Below, one piece after another: positions 56,151 through 64,000 of a DNA stretch of 64,000 bases. Made by a program: the position numbers and the translations under genes. The number at the start of each line of letters is the position of its first letter. Position 1 is the stretch's first letter. The notes below the pieces were generated by a model. That model worked only from the letters and a program-made list of their open reading frames with translations, was not told where the DNA came from and searched no databases. The DNA is from Chara braunii (lineage: Eukaryota > Streptophyta > Charophyceae > Charales > Characeae): contig BFEA01000318.1 of NCBI GenBank assembly GCA_003427395.1, forward strand, positions 1,647,014-1,711,013. The letters are read 5' to 3'.

Positions 56151-57269
56151 ATGTCTAATACAAGAACTGAAGCTGAGCCAAAGGCCGAGGAAGTGAAGCA
56201 AGAAGAGGGTGACTCTTCCCATCCACCTCCTCCTCTCTTGATTGAGATCCAGCGGAAAGTGAAGGCAGAGAGAGAGAGACTGCGTCAGCAGCAAGATATG
56301 ATTTCAGCGCTTGAGAAACAGGAACTTGTAAAGATGGAGGCTTCCAAGGATGCGTCTCGCATGACATATCTCTTGGAGCAAATGGCCAGACATGAGACAG
56401 ATGGTCGCACCTCAGAGGTGAATAAGTGCATTGTTGAGTGGATCCCTTTGGACCACAAGGCGACTAACACTTATTTCACCAACCGGGACGACAGGGTTGG
56501 GCGGATTGAAGATTGCCTCAGCAAAGTGGAAACTCAGCAAGCTTAGATCCTAACCAAGCTGGATCAGATCCTTGCTTAGCTTCCACCAGCTGACCCAACT
56601 ACTCCTTCTGTATCTCGATCTGTTTCTCCTCATTCCTCTCCTTCCCGATCGAGACACTCTCCATCACCACATCCATCCCCCAAACCCTCAATCGCCAAGA
56701 CTCCCGCCGACTCAGTCGGTGACCAGCGGTTCTTTCCTACGATCCCAGCCCCCAATAAGTTCAGAGGTAATGATCCCAAAGTGGATATTGGGGATTGGGC
56801 TGCTGGTGCTAGAGCCTACCTGAAGGGCTTCACCGGGCTTCACCTGTCCTGAGGAGACAAAGGTCTCCACTATTCTGGGACTGCTGGATGGGCCGGCTCT
56901 GAAATGGGCTATGTCCACATCCCACAACTAGAATAAGTTGTTGGAGGAATGACCTTTTGGGCTGGGTGTGGCCGGACTTCTGCAGGCCATGAGGACCGAT
57001 TTGAAGACAAGGAGAGGGCCCGCAAGGCTGCTGACAGAATTGCTCGTCTGGGCCAGCAGCGCTATTCAGGGTCCCTCCAAAATCTGTTTGCTGAGTTTGA
57101 GCAGCTCACCTCCACCCTAGGTGTGGTCATGTCAGAGGATGACCTGCTGACCAACTTTGGCCGGGCAACGCCTGAGAAGTTTGCCTTTGCTCTCTACAGC
57201 TCTGGGTACAAGGACTCGAGGTCCTTCGGCCAAGCAGCCTTCGATATGGAGGCGAAGCTTCAAGTCTAA
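56151..57269 (+). pseudogene. Ty3/gypsy gag (first part)
   Basis: Starts with ATG at 56151. Open for 131 codons with a charged coiled-coil region (KVKAERERLRQQQDMISALE), then stops; the reading continues as proline/serine-rich linker (SRSVSPHSSPSRSRHSPSPH, in frame), FFPTIPAPNKFRGNDPKVDI, and a gag core (RIARLGQQRYSGSLQNLFAE, FEQLTSTLGV, FALYSSGYKDSRSFGQAAF) ending 57269. Stops at several places make it non-functional as assembled. Confidence 0.85.
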
Positions 57270-57455
57270 GCCCCTTCTTCAAACAGAAGGAGGACAACCT
57301 TTCCCAAGGGCAATAGGAAGGGAAAGGCTGCTTTTGTACATGCGGGATCTGAATCAGGAAGTGATGCAGATTCCCAGCCCTCTAGCCCGCGTGCTGGGAC
57401 TGCCTCACCTCCTGCTGCAGATGCTGCTGCGGCCCTGGCTGATGCACTGCTGGGT

Positions 57456-57746
57456 GTGCTCGAGGGAAAATTCCCTGTCATTAGTGCATCAACCAGCAGC
57501 AAGAAGGGGAAGGACAAGGGGCGTCGTCCTTCTACCCCTTCCCAGAGACCTAACTTGCCGCGCGACGTTCAAATGCCAACTGACCCACTTAATCCTTCCA
57601 CCCTGCCCTGGCATGATCTTAGGATCCAGGAAGGGGTCTGGAGGAGAAGGAAGGATAAGGGGGTCTGCCTGAGATGTGAGGGCGATCACTTTCTGAAGAA
57701 TTGCCCTCACATGCCAGGCCCGGGTTCACAGCGGCCAAAAAACTAG
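57456..57746 (+). pseudogene. Ty3/gypsy gag nucleocapsid
   Basis: Basic region (SSKKGKDKGRRPSTPSQRPN) followed by GVCLRCEGDHFLKNCPHMPG, a CCHC knuckle with spacing C-x2-C-x3-H-x4-C, one residue shorter than the usual x4 before His. The frame then runs into the pol linker (57701-58009). Confidence 0.8.
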
Positions 57747-57989
57747 AGCAGTCTCTAGAGGCAGCAACTTCCCCCAGTTCTGCAAATTCATCTTCAGATG
57801 AAGGTGAACTTGCAACTGCTTTAGTACGCAGGCCACATTGTCCAGGAGCTGTGAGGGCAGCATCCTTTGCATATGAGGATCCTGACCCCGATCAGAAACT
57901 GGAGGAGCCTGAGGCTCAGATGCTTACTTCCCTCTTCCTTCAGCTGAAGGAAAAGAGGAAAACCAAATTTGAACTCATTCTGCTTCAGC

Positions 57990-58204
57990 CCCTGATCAAC
58001 CATACCTGAATCAAGGGCTTATTGGACTGTGGAGTTACATGGAACTTCATGTCTGTCAGGGCTGTGCAGAAACTGCATATGAACCTGAAGACAGCGAAGC
58101 TAGAGAGGCCTTTGGAGGTCCGCATCGGAGATTCCTCCACAATTATAATCAAGGAGAAGGTTAGTGGCATACCGGTGACCTTCAACACACGGGGAGAAGT
58201 CTGA
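57990..58204 (+). pseudogene. Ty3/gypsy protease
   Basis: The frame reads IKGLLDCGVTWNFMSVRAVQ, then LERPLEVRIGDSSTIIIKEK. The active site that normally reads D-[ST]-G is D-C-G, which would impair an aspartic protease. It ends with a TGA stop at 58202-58204. RT coding begins ~240 bp further. Confidence 0.7.
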
Positions 58205-58443
58205 CACAGTCCGAACTTCTATATATTCCATGATTTACCCTTTGATCTTGTCTTTTCTATGCAATGGCCACAGACAACCATCCTTAGGATCGATTGCCAG
58301 ATCCCTAAGGTTGAGCTACCTAATCAGCAGCGGGTGTATCAGCAATGCATGTTGGCTGCTGAGCACCATCCCAAAACCAGCTGCTACTGTTTGAAAGTTA
58401 GTTTCATACTCTCTTACGCCAATACCACCATGAGCGTCTATTT

Positions 58444-59106
58444 TTGGCTTTGGTCAAACAAACAGATGCAACCCATGCTTCCTGTCCCTCAAAAGTTCAG
58501 CAGGTTGTGGACCGTTATGCAGATCTGATGCAGGAACCTGTGGGTCTGCCCCATAGGCCTACCAAGCATCACATCGAGCTCCTACCTGGATCGACCCCAC
58601 CTAAGGGACGGGTCTACAGGATGTCCCTTGCTGAGCTTGATGAGCTCAAAAAGCAGCTTGAGACCCTGACTAGCAAAGGCTGGATCAGACCCAACACTTA
58701 TGAATTCGGTGCACCTATTATCTTTGTTCCGAAAGGGAATGGCGAATTCAGAATGTGTGTAGACTACAGGGGTCTCAATAAAATCACGAGAAAGAGTACA
58801 AAGCCTCTTCCTCGTATTGATGATCTATTGGATATGGTGCAGGGTTGTACCTTGTTCAGTAAGGTCGATCTCAAATCTGGGTGTCACCAGATTGAGATGG
58901 CAGAGGAGGATGTCCCCAAGACAACCTTCAAAACCAGGTATGGGACTTATGAATATCAGGTAATGCCATTCAGACTTTGCAATGCACCGGGCACGTTCCA
59001 GACAGAGATGCACCACATATTCAGGCCTTACCTGGACAAGTTCATGGTTGTCTACCTGGATGATATCTTGGTAGCAGAACTGCCAGGGAACATGCAGAGC
59101 ATTTAG
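58444..59106 (+). pseudogene. Ty3/gypsy reverse transcriptase
   Basis: 221 codons open. Blocks: HHIELLPGSTPPKGRVYRM, ELKKQLETLTSKGWIRPNTY, GAPIIFVPKGNGEFRMCVDY, RGLNKITRKSTKPLPRIDDL, FSKVDLKSGCHQIEMAEEDV (motif A), FKTRYGTYEYQVMPFRLCNA (motif B region) and KFMVVYLDDILVAE with catalytic YLDD intact. A stop follows at 59104-59106. This is the best preserved RT in the window, with the style of streptophyte Ty3 elements. Confidence 0.92.
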
Positions 59107-59272
59107 CTCTGGTTCTTCAGGCCTTGCGTGACAACCAGTACAAGATCAACAGAGAGTAGTCCTCTTTTGGAGTTCCCTCTGTCATATGTCTGGGCCATGT
59201 AATTTCTGGAGATGGTCTGGCCCCTGAGCAGCCAAGATTGCTGCCATCCAGGATTGGCCTCAACCTTAGATA

Positions 59273-59815
59273 GTGAGGGATGCATGGTCCTTTATGGGTT
59301 TGGCATCATACTACAAAAAGTTTGTCAGGAACTTTTTTGCAGTAGTTGCACCCCTGACTAATCTAACAAAGAAAGACACTCCTTTTCTTTGGTCCCTTCC
59401 CTGCCAGTTGGCTTTTTCGCAAATCAAGAAGGCCTTGACTCGTGCTCCTGTTCTGAAACTTCCTGAACCCACTATGCCTTTCATTTTGACTACTAATGTT
59501 AGTTAATATGGCATTGGGGCAATACTTCAGCAGGATGATGGGACTGGTCTGCGGCCCATAGAATACATGAGCAAGAAGATCAAGACCCAAAAGCTGCAGG
59601 ATTCCACCTACGAGAAAGAGCTGTACGCTCTTGTTTGCGCGCTGAAGCATTGGAAACATTTCCACTTCAAGATCTTTTCAGATCATTCCACCCTGCAGTG
59701 GATGAAGACCCAGACAAAATTGAATGACAAGCTGGTACACTATATTCGGTTTATTGATCTGTTTCACTTTGAACTGAAACACAAGAAGGGATGATACAAT
59801 AAAGTAGTAGATGCC
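59273..59815 (+). pseudogene. Ty3/gypsy RT connection and RNase H
   Basis: Starts with SFMGLASYYKKFVRNFFAVV (RT thumb to connection) and LTKKDTPFLWSLPCQLAFSQ. RNase H reads MPFILTTNVS-stop-YGIGAILQQDD, so the first catalytic Asp is Asn and a stop follows. YEKELYALVCALKHWKHF (Glu intact) and KIFSDHSTLQWMKTQ (Asp intact) come next, then DLFHFELKHKKG, a stop, and VVDALSRRPD, the usual end of RNase H. Confidence 0.88.
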
Positions 59816-59863
59816 CTCTCTCGCAGGCCTGATACTTTTGCGGCCATCTCTTCTACCCACTCC

Positions 59864-60583
59864 TTGGGAGAGGAGACCAGCCAGACCATTGCCCGACTAC
59901 TGCCTCAAGATCCGACTTATGGACCCATCCTGAGGAATCTGCAAGCAGATCCCAATTCTGAACCAGGCTATGCCTTGAGTTCAGACTTGTTGTATACATA
60001 CAACAATGGGGAGGAACGCTTGTGCATCCCTGAAGACCAACCGCTCAGAACACTGCTGATGTTAGAGTGTCATGATGCACGTGGCCATTTTGGGTTCGTA
60101 AAGTCTTATGCAGCCCTGTCGCAACGCTTTTTCTAGAAGGAGATGTGGAGTGATCTGTTGCGCTATATCGAAACCTGCGAGCTATGTCAGAGGAATAAGG
60201 TCTAGCATCGACCTCCTTTTGGCTTGCTCACACCCCTACCCATACCTGATGGTCCTGCTGAGTCTGTGTCTATTGACTTTACAGATTTAGGTAGAACCAC
60301 CCCTCGTGGCATGCGTCAGGTAATGGTATGTCTGGACAGGTTTTCTAAGTACGCAAAGTTCATCCCCTTACCAGAGGAGGCTAAGGTCCCTGCTGTTAGA
60401 GCAGCGTTTGCGGAGTGGTGGGTAACTCACCATGGACCGCCCACTTCTACAATCAGTGACATAGATCCACGATTTTGCAGCAGTGAATGGCAATCCTATT
60501 GCAAGGATTATCTGCATTCCTGCTTGGACATGACCTCTGGTCGTCATACTGAAGCCAATGGACATGCTGAAGTGATAAACTAG
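59864..60583 (+). pseudogene. Ty3/gypsy integrase, zinc and core domains
   Basis: The zinc domain reads LECHDARGHFGFVKSYAALS and, after a stop at 60134, RYIETCELCQRNKV, giving H-x3-H and C-x2-C. The core (60224-60583) has SVSIDFTDLG, QVMVCLDRFSKYAKFIPLP, THHGPPTSTISDIDPRF and MTSGRHTEANGHAEVIN, so all three catalytic residues D, D, E are present. A stop follows N at the end. Inactive as assembled because of stops. Confidence 0.9.
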
Positions 60584-61041
60584 ATCCTATTTCAGTTGCT
60601 GCGTCCTGTCATCTCACCAGATCAACAAGAGTGGGATCTCCACTTGTCTCGTGCACAGCTTGTGTACAACACCTCAGTTCACTTGTCAACTGGGTTCAGC
60701 GCTTATAGTTTACACTGGGATGTGAACCACGACAGCCTCTTGACGATCTCATGAACAAGGCTCGATCTGATCCGACTCCTGGGAATGCTGAGTTCGCTAG
60801 GCGGTACAGGATGGATGTGGAAAGGGCACGTGCTAACTTGTTCAAAGCCCAAAAGGCGATGACTGAACAAGCTAACCGGCATCGACATCCTTCCCCCATT
60901 CGTACCGGTGACCATGTTTGGGTAGCCAGTTCAGAGTTGTCGAGGGAGGAGGATATCTCTCCCAAGCTGTTGCCACGTTATCTCGGTTCGTGGCAGGTGC
61001 TAGATACAGTGGGCTCCGATACCCCTGCAAAAATTTTCTAA
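60584..61041 (+). pseudogene. Ty3/gypsy integrase C-terminus, truncated
   Basis: Reads ILFQLLRPVISPDQQEWDLH, AQLVYNTSVHLSTGFSAY, then (60751-61041) AEFARRYRMDVERARANLFK, AQKAMTEQANRHRHPSPIRT, GDHVWVASSELSREEDISPK and LLPRYLGSWQVLDTVGSDTP. No chromodomain, polypurine tract or 3' LTR follows; similarity ends near 61110 at TTGCA. Confidence 0.85.
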
Positions 61042-61110
61042 TCTAACCTTAGCTGTACTATACAGCCTTGCAGACAGAACACAACAGTCAGATCAGCAAG
61101 TCATTGCACC
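60720..61110 (+). repeat. Ty3 pol 3' end, right arm of inverted repeat
   Basis: Pairs with 54145-54520 over about 380 bp. The outer end (TCAGCAAGTCATTGC) matches the left arm's outer end (GCAATGACTTGCTGA); outside, both sides are C-rich on the plus strand and no longer inverted. Confidence 0.85.
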
Positions 61111-61348
61111 CGCCCATAACCCCCCTATACTCCAACCCCNAACCCCCCNNNCCCCCCNCANNCCCCCCCCCCATCCCCAAAGTTTCTCAGCGGACTTGGG
61201 CTGTACTCAGCAAGCGCATTACAGCCCGCAACTCAGATTTGAAAAACAATCAGTTGATGGTTATTTTCTGACTGGTCGGCAGACTGCCGACCGGTCGGCC
61301 CTACTGGTCGGCTACAATACAGTCGGCGGTCGGGGTTGGCGGTCGGCA
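61111..61348. other. C-rich segment and GGTCGG cluster at the right hAT end
   Basis: Contains scattered N in a C-rich tract (61140-61162), then 'gactggtcggcagactgccgaccggtcgg' type clusters between 61270 and 61345. Mirrors the left end at 53883-54140. Confidence 0.7.
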
Positions 61349-61370
61349 GGTATGCAACCCTGGATAGAAC

Positions 61371-61899
61371 TAATTAAAAACAAAAGCAATCCCGCATGAA
61401 AAGAAAACATCCCGCTTGGTTGCCTTGCTGACGCTTGCCTGGTTGTCTTTGCTGACTGCATTGCTGCTCGCTCGCCAACTTGCTGGACCGCGTGCATGGC
61501 GGTTAGTTACATTGTTGCTTTGCTGTTTACCTTCATGCTCACCTGCCTGCCCTTTGCCTTACAGCTGCCTGCTTTTGCTCGCTGCTTGTGTTGCCATCGG
61601 CCACCAAGTTTACTAGCAACACGGGGCCGAGTAGATTATGACTCAAAAATGAATATTGGGATTCTGGAGACCGTGGACTTGGTGGAGGGTTCAGCCTCCC
61701 TCCTGATGAGTTGGTGCAAGTCCACCAAAGCAGTCTAGGATTGTGTCCAATCAAACACTCGGGCAATGCCTCCAATGGAACAGTCTCGCGTTACCTCTTT
61801 TTTCTCGCGCTTTCATCAGTCTATTCGTTTCCCTTTCGGTCCTGCGACTCCTCGCGACGTTTTCCTTTTTGTGCTCTTTTCTTGCCCACCCACCCAGGC
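61371..61899. other. No gene recognised
   Basis: Short overlapping frames only; CTTGC/TTGCTG-rich stretch from 61410 to 61600. Confidence 0.35.
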
Positions 61900-61985
61900 T
61901 GTCCTCTTTCTTCGATTGGAATTTGAATTCACGTCTGCGTTTCAACGGTTCATGGGTATAGCAACTAAGCCACCCACCGTGTCCC
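61900..61985 (-). mobile_element. tRNA-derived SINE head, copy 3 (degenerate)
   Basis: On the minus strand: GTGGCTTAGTTGCTATACCC (A-box region), CATGAACCGTTGAAACGCAG (shared with SINE copy 2) and GAATTCAAATTCC (B box, 61918-61930). The body beyond does not match the other two copies. Confidence 0.6.
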
Positions 61986-61989
61986 ATAT

Positions 61990-62285
61990 CCTCTTCTAGT
62001 TGGTTTTCTTTTCCTTTTGTATATGATCGCTGGAGATGACTTGGGATTTCTTTAGAAGCAGTCTTCTTACGTCGATATTGTTGTCCTATATCTAAGTCTC
62101 TTGCTACGGAAAGGGTCTCAATATAGTTAAATACAAGTACTTAAGGCATACTTACACATGGAGTTTATCGGCTCAGCTCTGGATGTGATTGCAGTTAGAT
62201 GCATTCAGGTCCTGACCATATTTGCAGTCAGATATGTTCAGGAAAGTGCTAGCGTGAGTATGCCCTTAAGCTGCTTTTTCTATTA
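61990..62285. other. No gene recognised
   Basis: AT-moderate sequence with a weak internal duplication ('gcagttagatgcattcagg' and 'gcagtcagatatgttcagg', near 62191 and 62224). Confidence 0.4.
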
Positions 62286-62287
62286 CA

Positions 62288-62420
62288 TTGGCACATGCAC
62301 GCACGCACGCACACACGCATGCACGCACGCACGCACGCACACACAGACGCACGGACGCACGAACGCACAAACGAACGAACGAACAAACAAACAAACAAAC
62401 AAACAAACAAACAAACAAAA
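62288..62420. repeat. Compound tetranucleotide microsatellite
   Basis: Passes from (ACGC)n and (ACAC)n through ACGG, ACGA and AACG to (AAAC)n over ~130 bp. Frames on both strands are by-products. Confidence 0.9.
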
Positions 62421-62886
62421 GAAAACATGTCTTTTGGTGGGGAAGCAAGTTATGTGTGACTAGCATCGGATAGAGACGAGAAGCACTGCTGGGCTACACT
62501 CGTTACTATTTATAGCAAACCGATGAACCTGGCCATTTTCTGCAGGAAGATGCACTCGTTTTGTTTTTCGTTTCGTGTCCCGTGCGGCGACGCCCTTAGA
62601 CATGAGAATGGAGCTACAAGAAACGTTTGACAGTCATTCCATTACCCACATACAAAAAAAAGTTGTAAAAAACCCATAAGATTCCAGCGCTCTTTTAGAA
62701 CGTCACTTGTCCCAACGCGTTTGGATTGTCACCACAATGACAGCATGCAGTCCTCCAAAGGGGGAATCTTCGACCAACCCATGTATATAACCCCTGGAAT
62801 GCAAGTAATGTTGTAGTAGCACCCCCTCTCAGAGAGGGATTTGGTAAGGAAGACGGGTTCAAATTCAAAAATCTTAAGCTTTCATG

Positions 62887-63915
62887 ATATCCGGTTTCGA
62901 AAAAAAACTGGGAAATTGTGCGGTGCATGCTGCTCTGGACATCTGACACCCCTTTCAGGAATTCAGGAGCTTCTAAGAAGGCTGCCTTCTGTAGTTGAAT
63001 GTATACTAGTGATGATCCTTGTCAGATACAGAAATTATGAGTTGCGTGCTGCTCCAGAGATCTGACAACACCCTTTCCCGCGTTTGCGACCTTTTTTTTT
63101 TTTTTTTCCTTTCAAAAGAACAAAGGCCCCATCTATTCTGGTGGGCAGCAGTCCGTTTGCTTATCACCGGCAAGCATTTGAACGAGAGGGGGGGCAGGAG
63201 ACGAGGGGGAGGGCCTTACCCTTGGGGCTCGAGAAACCGTTCATTCTACAATGGCTACCTGTGTACTTGAATGTCAGCGTGATCCATGGGGACTATTCCA
63301 CGGCCCTCTAATTATCACTATCGAGGGAGGCCTCCCATGATCGCATATTCGCCGGCGCCGAAGATCGGAGTTATCCAAGAGGGGGAAGAAGAGAGACCCC
63401 CTTGGCGGTGGTGAATGCTCGTGTACGTGTAGTGTATTCTTCGTGCCTTACTGAGGCCGAAGGCGCGTTAGGGATTGCCTGTATCGCGCTCTATACAAGT
63501 GACGATCCTTGTCAGATACAGAAATTATGAGATGTGTGCTGTTCCACAGATCTTACACCATCCTTTGCGAGAACTGTGAGCATTCTACAACGGTTTTTTA
63601 TTTTGTACGTGAATGCATACAAGTGATGATCCTTGTCAGATACAGAAAGTATGAGGTGCGTGCTGGTCCAGAGATCTGACATGACGCTTTCCCACAGATT
63701 CGTGAGCTTCTACAAAGGCTCCTTGTGTATGTGAATGCATACACGTGATGATCCTTGTCAGATACAGAAATAATGAGGTGCATGATGCTCCAGAGATCTG
63801 ACAGCATCCTTTCCACGGTTCGTGAGCCCCTCCACAATGGCTCCTTGTGTAGTCGAATGTAAACAAGTGATGATTTTCGTCAGACACAGAAATAACAAGG
63901 TGCGTTCTGCTCAAG
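62887..63915. repeat. ~122-bp tandem repeat
   Basis: Units starting GATGATCCTTGTCAGATACAG, with variation, occur at 63011, 63501, 63625, 63747 and 63869, with a weaker one near 62887. Spacing is 124, 122 and 122 bp, and 490 bp (4 x 122.5) across 63011-63501. Shared parts are 'gtgcgtgctgctccagagatctgaca' and 'ggctccttgtgta'. The middle (63090-63490) contains at least one decayed unit near 63246 and other sequence. Confidence 0.85.
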
Positions 63916-63935
63916 AGAAGTGTGCCTCCATAAAC

Positions 63936-63938
<3 letters not shown>

Positions 63939-64000
<62 letters not shown>
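63939..64000. repeat. (CT)n microsatellite running off the window
   Basis: An uninterrupted CT repeat of 62 bp reaching the last base. Confidence 0.95.

Larger units (their letters stand above)
53861..61370. mobile_element. 7.5-kb hAT-like unit enclosing a Ty3/gypsy gag-pol
   Basis: The ends CAGTGTTGCACACC (53869-53882) and GGTATGCAACCCTG (61349-61362) are inverted repeats matching at 12 of 14 positions. The 8-bp GATAGAAC lies directly outside both ends (53861-53868 and 61363-61370), a perfect target-site duplication. Eight base pairs and a CAG-type terminus are typical of hAT transposons. Just inside both ends are clusters of GGTCGG/CCGACC motifs. No hAT transposase is readable; the interior is the Ty3/gypsy element. 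The unit was either a hAT non-autonomous element that received a retrotransposon, or one that captured it and then moved. Confidence 0.8.

Noticed and set aside
62288-62420. CRISPR-like or other functional array
   Set aside because: Simple tetranucleotide microsatellite without spacers.

Overview
The window looks like transposon-dense nuclear DNA of a green plant or streptophyte alga. The evidence is two spliced exons of a plastid-type NhaD Na+/H+ antiporter (NHD1-like), a U2 snRNA-derived retropseudogene, Ty3/gypsy elements primed by a plant-type initiator-Met tRNA site, tRNA-derived SINEs, MITEs and long microsatellites. A charophyte such as Chara fits the style of the Ty3 reverse transcriptases, but that is an impression from memory and not proof. 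No prokaryotic features are present. The only host protein gene I can support is the NHD1-like one on the minus strand (exons 51194-51488 and 49960-50088). Almost every other readable protein is a decayed transposon product.

Layout. 1-8800: non-coding AT-rich DNA with several degenerate tandem repeats and a candidate hAT-like element (3283-4020). 8800-9560: relic Ty3 reverse transcriptase (minus). 9900-16700: dispersed and tandem repeats. 17500-20110: a diverged 1.5-kb direct duplication that carries an unrecognised reading frame in both copies. 20460-25160: degenerate Ty3/gypsy element (minus) with gag, protease, RT and RNase H but no integrase found. 29500-33839, 35928-41414 and about 41535-44136: three LINE copies (plus) of one family, with shared 3' stem-loops and poly(A) tails. 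The first LINE is interrupted by a 420-bp hAT-like element with an 8-bp target-site duplication. 44137-45350: MITEs, foldbacks and a SINE. 46500-52740: an exact ~2.07-kb duplication, of which the first copy ends at a Nextera mate-pair junction adapter; this part of the assembly is very probably chimeric. 52931-53746: candidate solo LTR. 53869-61362: a 7.5-kb unit with hAT-like terminal inverted repeats and a perfect 8-bp target-site duplication, enclosing a nearly full-length but broken Ty3/gypsy gag-pol whose 3' end is also present as an inverted copy. 61900-64000: a SINE, microsatellites and a ~122-bp tandem repeat.

How the parts relate: the LINE family has the expected machinery (APE endonuclease, RT, zinc-finger C-terminus), and its poly(A)-type retroposition could explain the U2 retropseudogene and two poly(A)-only insertions with target-site duplications. 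The hAT-like and MITE elements lack transposases here, so they would depend on enzymes encoded elsewhere. All coordinates come from reading the sequence by eye; repeat edges are accurate to a few bases where a duplication is stated and to tens of bases elsewhere.
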